Below, piece by piece: positions 41,715-52,366 of a stretch of DNA of 64,000 nt (positions are counted from its first letter, which is position 1; every line of letters starts with the position of its first letter). Source of the DNA: Akebia trifoliata (taxonomy: Eukaryota > Streptophyta > Magnoliopsida > Ranunculales > Lardizabalaceae); contig CM030706.1 in the NCBI GenBank assembly GCA_017979445.1, positions 30,955,330-31,019,329 on the forward strand. The letters are read 5' to 3'. The notes under the pieces are model-generated. The model was not told the origin of the DNA and did no database searches. It saw nothing but the letters and a program-made list of their open reading frames with translations. The position numbers were made by a program, and so were the translations under genes.

Positions 41715-43015
41715 GAAGCCAGCTCCAACTTTAGAAACTGATTTTTGGAAGAACTAGAAGTTCAGAACCTGAAAAGTCATATCTACAGAAGTTTGTTCAT
41801 TACAAAAGCCCATTAACTAGAAATTAATGTTTGTTTAATAGCTTTTTATTGTTGGATTATGGTAAAATGATCAAAATACCCATTATCTTGATAATGTACC
41901 TAGAATGCATAAAAAATGAGCAGAATACCTTAATAAATATATAATTACATTAAATATATATATAATAAATTTATATTAAAAAATTATAAAAATAATAATT
42001 TTCACTTGACATAAATTTATAAATTTTATAATTCTATCGAAATTTAGACAGTATTTCTTCTTAAAAATGAACGTATGACATTTTCTTAATAAATAAAATG
42101 CCTGCATAATATACAATCCAACATCTATATAAAGATGAAGGGTATTTTGATAATAAAGTAATGATGATGAATTATTTTTTATCTTGGTAGTAAAGTTGAA
42201 GGGTATTTTGGTAAAGATGACGGGTATTTTGTTAGTAATCCCCTTTTGGAAGATGAAAAATATTTTGATAAAGATAAAGGGTATTTTAGTAATCCCTTTT
42301 TATTTTTTAAGATTAGGTTTGATTGAAAATTTGATTAAAGATGAAGGGTATTTTGGTAAAGATGAAGGGTATTTGATAATTTCCTTTTATTTTTTAAGAT
42401 TAAGTTTGGTTGGAAATTTGATTAAAGATGAAAGGTATTTTAGTAAAGATAAAGGGTATTTTGGTAATTCCCTTTTACTTTTTAAGGTTAACTTTGGTTG
42501 AAAATTTAATTAAAGATAAATGATATTTTGGTAAAGATGAAAGTTATTTTGAAAGATGAAGGGTATTTTGGTAATTTCTTTTTATTTTTTAAGGTCAAGT
42601 TTGGTTGACAATTTGATTAAAGATGAAGGGTATTTTGATAATTTTCTTTTATTTTTTAAGGTTACGTTTGATTGAAAATTTGATTAAAGATGAATGATAT
42701 TTTGATAAAGATGAAGGGTATTTTAGTAATCTCATTTCATTTTTTAAGGTTAAGTTTGGTTGAAAATTTGATTAAAGATGAAGGATATTTTGGTAACTAC
42801 ACTTGAGTTGTTTTACATTTTGGCTTCTCGCAAAAGTCATCTGAAGAAGCTCCTTTTAGACGACTTCTTTTAGGAGCTACTTTTGGATTTTAATTGAAAT
42901 CCGCAGAAACCAAAATAACCTAAACGAACATCATTTATCTGACTTTTTTTGGCTTAAAAGCAAAAAAAAAAAAAAAAAAAAAAACTAGTTCCTAAAACTC
43001 AAACGAACAAGGCCT
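41715..43015. mobile_element. Insertion splitting the mudrA-like gene
   Basis: About 1.3 kb between 'ATKKLWSILYR' and 'SKLVISKLKDNLQY' of the transposase, which are adjacent in intact MULE proteins. The right side is 'gcaaa' plus an A-tract, then 'ctcaaacgaacaaggcctta'; its reverse complement TAAGGCCTTGTTCGTTTGAG has the look of a DNA-transposon end. 'ttttaggagctacttttgga' type palindromic blocks lie inside. The left end is not resolved; parts of 41715-41835 resemble the right side in motif but not base for base. Confidence 0.45.
42120..42795 (+). repeat. Minisatellite with 'gattaaagatgaagggtatt' units
   Basis: At least six imperfect units of roughly 70-110 bp, each 'ttttttaaggttaagtttgg', 'ttgaaaatttgattaaagat', 'gaagggtattttggtaa'. 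Lies inside the insertion in the mudrA-like gene. The ORF at 42184-42501 is simply its translation. Confidence 0.8.
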
Positions 43016-44459
43016 TAGTCTCAAAGTTAGTTATAAGCAAATTGAAAGACAATCTACAATATAACACATGTGACATACTCAAGGACATAAGGAGAGATTA
43101 TAGTATTCTTCCCAAGTACATCAAATGTTGGAGAACAAAAGAGATTGCAATGAATAAATTGCATGAAAATTATAATGAGACATATAACTTTTTACCTTAG
43201 TATTGTGAAAATGTACAATAGACAAACATTGGGAGCATTGCAATATATGAAACTGGGCCCGATCGTTGATTTATTCGATGTATTATATCATTTAATGCTA
43301 GTAGGATTGATTTTGATAATTATTATCGGCCACTCATCTTCTTGGATGGAACCCATTTGATCTCTAAGACCAAGAGATGTTTATTAACTACTATAAGTAT
43401 TGATGATGACAATCATTTATTTCTAATTGTTTATGCTATTGTGGGCAATGAGAACAATGATAATTGAATGTTGTTTTTTATTCATTTGAAATCTATAATG
43501 TGTAAGTTGCAAAAATTGACTATTATTTCAGACCATAATATGGGTTTAAAAAATACGATTGCAGACATACTCCCAAATGCATATCATGTTTATTATGTGT
43601 TACATCTAGAGCATAATTTGAAAGATTATCTTGAAGGGTCAATGTTGACATCTACAAAAGTTAAAATTGCAAAATCTATATGGCTCATTGCTTATGCATT
43701 GGACATGAATACTTATATGGATAATCTCAATAAGGTAAAAGACATCTTTGATTAAGCATACAAGTGGATATTGAGTTGTGAGCTTGAACATTGGTGTAAT
43801 ATTTTCTTCGAAGGTGACCATTATAATTATTTGATGTTTAACATAACTGAAAATTCTAATGAATGGATTTTACTCAAATCAAAATTTTCAATCATTCATT
43901 TGATAGTTGGTATCTGAGCAAAATAATGATTTAGATGCATGAACAAAGAGAAATATCCGTCTAGTGGGAAATTTTATTGGTTCCATCAGTTAATGATGTA
44001 CTTAATTTTGAGGACTTGATGTTCTTTTTGCTAATAAATACGAGGTTGAAGTGAGATATGACACTATTCCTTGTGTGAAAGTTGACGAACAAACATGTGC
44101 ATACAAATAATGACAATTAACATATATCCCATGTGTGCATGGTCGTCCTACGATTAACACCCTTGATCGATCTATATTAGAATTTTTTAAGGGTAATTAT
44201 TTCACAACCAACAATTTTCATATGACATAGGCGAAAACTATTCATCCGATTTTCGATCAGGACAAGCCTATAAATTGTAAGTCGACACTATTTGTAGTTA
44301 ATGTACTACCACCGATTATCTGACGACTAGTTGAAAGACCTAAGAAAAGAAGGATCGAATCTCAAGATACCCCATGTCGTCCAATACGATGTAGTTGTTT
44401 AAGTCATGGTCATAATAAAACTACTTATAAGGAACTACTTATGTAGAACCACATTGAGT

Positions 44460-45208
44460 ATCTTGTGTCTTTAAAAAAATAATATTATTTAATTGATTAA
44501 ATTACTGTCGAATTCAATACTAAATTATTATTGAACTCAATACTAAATAAAATAACAGAACCTTGACAGAACACATTTTTTACACATTACTGTCGAGTTC
44601 AATAACCATTAAATAAATTACTATCGAATTTAATTCTACATAAATAATGTATTATCGATTTCGTGGGAACATTCTATGATGATGTATAACGTCGGTTTTA
44701 ACCAAAACTAACGTTATAAACAAATTAATAAATCACATTAATTTTCAATTCAATCTGTATGTTCTCATAATCTATTTTACTTTAATTTTCTTCTTTTATA
44801 TAGGATGTATATTTGTAGAACTTGAAGAAAAGAAAAACCTCTTTTTTGACATGAAAAAGTTTAGGAAATTACATGTGAAGGAAAGAAAACAAGACTGACA
44901 GAAGCAATTAATCAGTGTGATTAGTTGTAAACTTAGGTTTAAATTTTTTATTAGTTAGAATTTTTTGATAAATTATTTGTTATAAGAAAGTATGTTTGAC
45001 TCTACAATATATAATTACCGTCGAATTCGACTCTACAAGATTTCATTATTGTCCATTCGACTTTACAAGATTTAATTAGTGTCAAATTCAATACTAAATT
45101 ATTATTAAACTCGACACTAATTAGAACAACATAATCTTAATAAAAGTTTTACACATTACTGTTGAGTTTTATAATAATAATTAAATTATTGTCAAATTTG
45201 ATACTAAG
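44460..45208. repeat. GTCGAATTC-type repeats downstream of the mudrA pseudogene
   Basis: Many imperfect units 'attactgtcgaattcaatac' / 'taaattattattgaactcaa'. The tract is cut at 45213 by the LTR element and resumes at 51995 in the same style. Confidence 0.7.
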
Positions 45209-48108
45209 TTATTTGTAACGCCCCCGAAACACTAACAGAAAACTCAATGTCAAGTCCTGAGGTACTAGGTGGCGTCTCAAATTTTGACATGGTTTCCTTT
45301 ATTTATATTAGCGTTCCAATGCATTCGAAAACCTGATGAAAATAAAATAATATACTGTATATAAATATAACTAAACAAAATAGGATAACAACGGAAACTA
45401 AATATATATTAGGACAATATAATGTAGATCAGAATGCGGAAGGTGTAACAATATACAGGATTTACAAGAATACACTTCCTTTAACATGAACCTACACTCA
45501 ACTCCAAATCTATGTATAACCTATATGGATTGATGCTATTAGATATAGCCCTAGTGCTCACTAGATAGCAGACTCTAATCTTCTTTATGACCAATCAGGT
45601 GCACCTCACCCACCGGTTTCACATCCACTTCGACAACTGTAGGCTTTAAAACTAAAAAAAATATGAAAGAAAGGGTGAGTAACAATGGTTACCTAGTAGG
45701 TCCACAACCAATTTTTACTAATAACCTCTCTAACATGAATGACTAAGTATACTGAATCATTTTAATACATGCAAAGTTTTACAGAATAAACTACGATTAA
45801 CTGATACATATAGTTAGGGATGAACAACTAAACATTTTAAAAGATTCACATTATATCAGTCAATAATACTCATTATAACATTTTATTTTTATACAAATTT
45901 AATTGGCAACATGAAAACATTAAACATACATTTCATTTTATAATTTAAAATAAAATAATAGATACATAATATACAATGGTAAAGTAGTGGAATTAGAGAG
46001 TTGGGATTTCACGACTAGATTACTCTTAGTTGGGACATGATGTTCTAACAATAAAGTATTAGTTCCTGATTTTGAGGTTTGTTGATGCATTATCATACTT
46101 GTGGAACCATTTATCCAGTTCAGGTTGTCATTTGACTTGACCGTAAGTAATTGGTATCTTTTCGACTTATCAAGATGTTTGACTACTATAGACTGTTAAT
46201 GATTACTGATCAATTATCTTTGTTTATGCCTATCCGACATGCATGTGATCCCTATTTGTATATGACTACCTTTACATTACAAGTTCATTGATAAAGATAA
46301 AGAGGAATAAATCCGAATTCCAATTGTGACTCCCTTCTAATATGTGTCTTATACCTTTATTCTACATTCTAGGATAACACATCACTCCGGATGATATGAT
46401 GCACTATCCCTTCAGGCATTCACAAACTCTTTAACAATTAATAAAATAACTACATATATATATATGTATAACATTTTTCATTGAAAATAAATGAGAAATT
46501 AACATTACATAGTTGAGAATAGATATCCAGTTTCTACCATGCAATAGTAGTCTACCGACCTAAAATAAATAATAGTACGAAAATCAAACTACGCTTTGCA
46601 AGACAGAAAAAAAATAAACATGCAACTGAAATAATTTAACCCTGGATATCCTTTCATCAACCACACCACAATGTAAAATACAAACATCACCCATCGGGTG
46701 TGATTCTGACATTTTACCACTTCATCCATTTTTTCCCTTTTTCGATATTTGCACTTTTTGATTTTTTAAATAAATTTTATTTTCTCGATGTTTGTTAACC
46801 CAATCCAATTTTATTCAATATCAAATCATTTTTCAATTTTTAAAAATTCATTTTCATCACTTATATTTAAAAATTACGAAAAATTTGGTCAAGACAGGGT
46901 CTAAGTAATTGTACGGAACTAAAATAGTCAAAATGAGGTCTGACAGCAGATGGAGGTGGCAGAACCATGTTTTTGACTGTGGTACCTGAAATCGCCTCGA
47001 TCATTTTTCTGAGAATTAGAGTCGTGCCTAGTTTAGGCCTAGGAATAAAAAATAATTCCAAATGGATATGGACCAGTTTACGAATAAGAGAAATGTATAA
47101 AGGGTTACATTACGGGATTCGAAAGGTGTTAGGTACTGAATTCGCCTGATCGAGATGATCATCTCTACTATGATCCAAAACTATCCTATGGTCAATATAC
47201 AACGACTAAGGTCAAACTAGGATCCAATCATTATCAATTTATATTGTGTTTGTTTAACGAATTTTACAACTACAATTCTCTAATTATTTAAATTATTCAT
47301 TGAATTTCGCACAAAAAAGAAAGAACTTTGAAAAAGTCCAAATCATATATCATGTTCTAAGATTCACATCGCAAATATTTTCAAATCAGCGAAAAGGAAA
47401 ATCATAAAAAAATTTCAAATTTGAAAACTATGAATGTGAAATTTCAAATCGGCAATTTATGATGTTTATAAATTAGGAATACGAAAATTTTTAGATTAGA
47501 AATTTCAGAATATACGATGAATTCCTGAATTAGAAATTTATAAAAATAAAATTTCCAAAATAGAAAATTTTAAAAACAAATATATATATATAAATTTTTT
47601 GAATTAATAAATCTCGAATTTCCATGAACATGAAATTTCTAAATAAGAAAAGGCAAAACTTCTAGATTGAAAAATTACTAAAATGTGAAATTTCTAACTT
47701 AGAAATTTAAGAGTATGTGTTTTTCCAAAAATATAAAATTATGAAATTCCCATATTAGAAAGTTTCAAATACGAATTTTTTACAATAGCAAATATGAATC
47801 CGAAAATGTCAAAATAGAAAATAGAAAATATGAACATGAAATTTTCAAAATAGAATAGTATAAATTTGAATAGAAAATTTCAAAATACGTGCAATTTATA
47901 AATTTTCTGATTATTGAAAATTTCAAATCAGCAAATTACTCACATAGGCAAAATTCAAAAATTAATAAGAGAGATATATTCCAATTTCTGAATTTTCAAA
48001 ACATTCGTCTTGACTATTCATCAACTTCATGAACAAATTATTGCATGGCATCATTTTCAAAATTATTGCACAAATATCACTTATCACAATCCATCAATTT
48101 CAATAATT

Positions 48109-48314
48109 TTTTTATTTGCTAACCGAGTGTCTGGGATAACTTTTGCGCACCACGACTAATCTCATGGAGGATTACCACAACAACCCACTGCCATGGTCCC
48201 CCAGTTAAATCATGAGAAAACCCAAGAGGGGAATCAAACCCGTGATGTGCACCTAACCCACACTTCACGTGCTTGTCCTTACCACTTAGGCAACCCATGA
48301 AAACTATCAAAATA
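48109..48314 (-). mobile_element. tRNA-derived SINE
   Basis: On - it reads 'gggttgcctaagtggtaagg' (Pol III A box) and 'atcacgggtttgattccc' (B box) about 45 bp apart, as in a tRNA head, then a body ending 'cactcggttagcaaataaaa' with an A-rich tail. 'aatttcaataatt' flanks it at 48096-48108 and 48315-48327, a 13-bp direct repeat of SINE type. A local 44-bp repeat ('atgaaaactatcaaaataat' at 48298 and 48342) makes the 5' border uncertain. No protein. Confidence 0.7.
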
Positions 48315-49247
48315 ATTTCAATAATTATCCATTCCTAAACATGAAAACTATCAAAATAATTTGAATGACTCTAATTGCCAAAAGAATTTAAACAAACACA
48401 CTTTCATAATATAAAAATCAACTAAAGCATCGTAATCATGAATTTTATAAAAAGAAAATAATATAATTCCTAATCCTACTAATATGAGAAAAAATATTGA
48501 GAAAGAATAGAAAAACAATAATTTCCTATACCCCAAGCTACGTGATGATTATTATTCTAACACAATAGAAAATACTAATACAATAATAAAAAAAGAATAA
48601 AGCATGAGAAGGAGAATATAAAAAAATAAAAAATAAGTAAATCAGACTTACTTTGATGGCGGAGTGAGGTGGTTCCTTCAGATGCAACTCGAATCAATGA
48701 AGAGGAGGAAAAAAGACAGCAACAATATTGTTGTTGGAGTGTTGTAGAAAGGATCGAAAATAAAATAAAAAATAAGAAAAAAAATTGTGCTAGTAGAAAG
48801 TGTTAAAGAAAGAAAAAGATATCGAATATAACAGTACTAGTGGGTGTCTACGAGAAAAAAAAAGAAAGTTGATATCACTGCCGTATTCAAGAGAAGAAGA
48901 AAAAAAACAAAAAAAGCCATTATTGTACTGCTGTTGTATGAGATAGAAGAAAAAAAAAGATAAAACAGGGCGTGGTTGTGCTGCTATTGTATAAAAGAAG
49001 ATAGAGAGAGAGAGAGAGAGTATGTGTAGAGTAAGAGAGAGGGAGAAAAACATGAAAATTAGAGATGAAAGTAGAGTATGTTAATGACTGTTGGTTGTAC
49101 TCTGTTTTAGCTCCAAAATGTGGAGGAGAAGATGTCTCCAAAACTTGGGAAGAAGGATCAAAAGACTAGTCGAAGTTGTGTTGTCCTCTAACTTTTTTCA
49201 AAACGTAGAGAGACTTCTCCCATATATACAATATATATATATTTTTT

Positions 49248-50285
49248 TTCTTTTTTGAGATCTTCAAACATTTTTTCTCTCTTTCTTTTCGTTTATTTTT
49301 CTTCCTTTTTATTTTCTTTCCTTCTTATTTTCTTCTCTTCTTTTTCACGTTTCTATTAAGAGAAGAGGAATGGTAATCCCACGTTACTCACCTTGTTCAT
49401 GGTCTTTTGTCAATGAGTTGTGATTGGTCAATCTTATGTTTATTTATTTATTTTGCACGGTTGTTTTGATTTAAATTTTATGACTCAATTGATTTTTAAT
49501 TTGAAATTTTTTATTGGTTGATTAAATTTTACTTTAATTTTGATTTTTAATTTGATTAAATTTTAATTTATTTGTTGATCAACTCTTAATTTGCATTTTA
49601 AGTGAATTTTGATGAAATTTTGATTTAAATTTTTAATTTGATTTTGAGTTTTAATTGATTGAATTTTAGTTTGATTTTGATGGTATTTTGATTTAAATTT
49701 GAATTTGATGTTTAGTTTGAATTTAAATTTGATTTTTATTAAATTTGATTTTGATTAGATTGGATTTTTCTTTTTCTTTTTTTTTTTTCTTTTTTGAGAT
49801 TTTCAAACATTTTTTCTCTCTTTCTTTCTTTTCGTTTATTTTTCTTCCTTTTTTATTTTCTTTCCTTCTTATTTTCTTCTCTTCTATTTCACGTTTCTAT
49901 TAAGAGAAGAGGAATGGTGATCCCACGTTACTCACCTTGTTCATGGTCCTTTGTCAATGAGTTGTGATTGGTCAATCTTATGTTTATTTATTTATTTTGC
50001 ATGGTTGTTTTGATTTAAATTTTATGACTCAATTGATTTTTAATTTGAAATTTTTTATTGGTTGATTAAATTTTACTTTAATTTTGATTTTAATTTGATT
50101 AAATTTTAATTTATTTGTTGATCAACTCTTAATTTGCATTTTAAGTGAATTTTGATGAAATTTTGATTTAAATTTTAATTTGATTTTGAGTTTTAATTGA
50201 TTGAATTTTAGTTTCATTTTGATGGTATTTTGATTTAAATTTGATTTTGATTAGATTGGATTTTTAATTTAATTTTTTTTATCAT
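49248..50285. repeat. Tandem duplication of 544 bp
   Basis: 'cgttactcaccttgttcatg' and all its surroundings occur twice with a 544-bp offset (49382 and 49926). Each unit has a T/C-rich block, 'gagaagaggaatggt.atcc', and a long run of 'gatttaaattttgattt' variants. The second copy has small deletions near its end. Confidence 0.85.
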
Positions 50286-51994
50286 GTTTTCTTAAGAATC
50301 AGAGTCTTCAAGTCAAAGTCAGATATTGAGGGGCATTTTGGTTATTTTTGTAATTTCTCATAAATTCTTCTATTTTCATTGATTTGGGTCTTATTAGATT
50401 CAAAATCATATTCTAAATACAATGGAGGTACTTTCGATATTTTTTTGAGGTCCAAAAGTTATAAGGGATATTTTTGTCATTTTCTTGATTTTTGTAGATT
50501 TTTACGAATTTTGGCATGAGATTTCTTTTAGCCCCAATGAGATTATTTCTAAGTTTCAATGTCATATTATTTATTGTAATGTGGTCTTTAAGTTATCGAA
50601 ATGTGTAGCGAACCTAAGCGTACGTACTTGTTAAATTGAATGTAAGGTGCAGTGATCCTAAGCGTGCATAAATTTCTATGTTGAGTCGTAACTAGGAAGG
50701 GAGATGGAAGGACTAGAAATGAAAAGATTGGAGATACTATTCATAAGCTTTCAAGTTCTTTGCGCTCATCATTAGGAATTTACCACAACCGAGGGACGAA
50801 TTGTCAAATTAGGCAGATGCAAATATGGGGTGTCTACAACACTGCTAGAATGGCCTGAGGTAGGTGGAGGTGGCACTGCCAGCTCCTACTTCCAACACTA
50901 AACAATGCACGAAAATTGGATTTTTCTTTCAATTTTTGTGTTTTTCGTCAATTCTTCAACATACCATCCCACCTACATAGAAATTGTTTAAAACACAATT
51001 AAAAACATCAAATACATATAATGTTTATGAGTTTGAAATAACCGAAACGAAATCTACGTTTTGAAACACATTACAAGTTTTGATAAAAGTCCTAAATGCA
51101 AATTTTTGCAATCTACGATTTTCAATAGGAATTGAAAGTCCCTTACCAAAGTTCATGATTGTTGGATGTAAAAAATTAGCATGGAAGTCGAGGTGGACAT
51201 TATGGAACTCTTGGGTACAAAACAAATGGGTTGGTTGCGAAGCTCTCGATGACGATGTTTTTCATCCTTCTACAATGAATAATGACTCTTCTCCTAGTTA
51301 GAGGAAACTCCTATTGGGTGGTATCAAAACCCACTCATTGATTTTTGGTGAGAGACGAAGAGAACGAAAGAAAAATGAAGATCAAAGGTGGTGAGATTGT
51401 AGAGTTTGTCGATGCCGAAAACTTTCCATCTTTTGTCGATGATCAACGATGGTTCGTTCGTGACAGATCTAGAAGAGAAAGGGTGGGAAACCCTTGGCTG
51501 TCAATTGGTTGGGTTTGAGTTCTTTGGAGAAGAACAAAATGAAATAAAAGAAAGTCAGCTTTCTTTTATAAAAAAGACTAAGGGCATTTTGGTAATTTTT
51601 CTATTTGTGTCTATGGTTGACGATATTTCTATTTTTCAGACTCGAAAATCGATGAATAAATACTCTATTCTTAATAATTTTTCATTATAGACCTAGTGGT
51701 GTGATTGAATTTTATTAATTCTCACTTTAAAAAAATTCACCTTTTTAAATCTCGTCATATACGAAATTCGAGGATTTTATAACTTTTTCATCCGAACTCG
51801 AATTTGAGCATGCTTACAGGCTAAAGTATATTTTTCAATAATTTTGAATCCAATAGTGAAATCATTTTTTATTAAAAATGAATAGAATCAAATTCGAGTA
51901 TTTTACCCTAAGTTCATCTTTTAGAATATTCTCAAAATTTTACTTTTTGAATTTCCTCAAGATACGAATTTAAAACTTGGGGTATTACATTATT

Positions 51995-52250
51995 ATTGAA
52001 CTTGAAACTAAATAAAATAACAATACCTCGACAAAATGCATTTTTTACACATTACTGTCGAGTTCAATAATCAATAAATAAATTACTGTCAAATTCGACT
52101 CTACATGAATAAATTACTATCAAATTTGACTTTACAAAATTTAATTAGTGTCAAATTTGATTATACAAGACTTAATTAGTGTTGAATTCGATACTTTAAA
52201 TAATTCATAGAAAATGATAAATATACTTACAAAAAATACGTAGTAAATAG
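51995..52250. repeat. GTCGAGTTC-type repeats after the LTR element
   Basis: 'attactgtcgagttcaataa' and 'gaataaattactatcaaatt' units continue the tract interrupted at 45213. This continuity supports the LTR element boundaries. Confidence 0.7.
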
Positions 52251-52366
52251 TTACACACCTGAGAGCTGTCAGGATATATGTTCTTCCACTTTTTCATTAT
52301 AAATATGTACGCACTAATAACCTAGATGTAACTAGATCATATCATAACAAATATCATTGTTATAAA

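Larger units (their letters stand above)
40271..44445 (+). pseudogene. mudrA-like MULE transposase pseudogene
   Basis: Pieces in order on +: an acidic N-terminal part from ATG 40271 ('MSSRKSLIVISSDESNKK'), a PB1-like piece near 41150 ('YFMPDNKVLIYLSTDRDLF'), the MuDR DNA-binding domain at 41440-41710 ('YIEELRNTLRQYAITHNF', 'IFIKSDSVQIISKCKFDGCP', with TGA for the expected Trp), a 1.3-kb insertion, then the MULE domain from about 43020 ('ILPKYIKCWRTKEIAMNK', 'IFLDGTHLISKT' with the catalytic Asp near 43345, 'TIISDHNMGLKNTIADILP', 'LHLEHNLKDYL') and a SWIM-type end near 44090-44450 ('IPCVHGRPTINTL', 'RPKKRRIESQDTPCR'). Several stops and frameshifts break it. A functional transposase would cut and move the MULE; this copy cannot. 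Confidence 0.75.
46987..50839 (-). mobile_element. TGTAGACACC-family LTR element nested in the previous one
   Basis: Read on -, it starts TGTAGACACCCCATATTTGC and ends near 'cgaggcgatttca'. It shares with 55222-57451 the blocks 'aacctaagcgtacgtactt', 'cctaagcgtgc', 'catcattaggaat' and, at the other end, 'ccaaatggatatgg' and 'cctagtttaggcct'. It is longer because of an internal 544-bp duplication and a SINE. The flanking 5-mers (GTACC, ACACT) do not form a clean TSD, so the ends are uncertain by a few bases. Confidence 0.6.
45214..51989. mobile_element. TGTAACGCCCC...GGGGTATTACA LTR-type element, TSD TTATT
   Basis: Starts TGTAACGCCCCCGAAACACT and ends AAACTTGGGGTATTACA. TTATT flanks it at 45209-45213 and 51990-51994, a perfect 5-bp TSD. 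Ends of the form TGTAAYRCCCC...GGGGTRTTACA with TG/CA borders are common in plant LTR retrotransposons. No second LTR or polyprotein is seen. Without the nested 46987-50839 element about 2.9 kb remain, so it is best read as a solo LTR or a non-autonomous element. Confidence 0.7.

Noticed and set aside
42184..42501. 105-codon ORF
   Set aside because: Translation of the 'gatgaagggtattttggtaa' minisatellite.
45214..51989. Reading the TGTAACG element as a DNA transposon because of its inverted ends
   Set aside because: TG/CA borders, a 5-bp TSD and the TGTAAYRCCCC start fit LTR ends better, as short terminal inversions are normal for LTRs.
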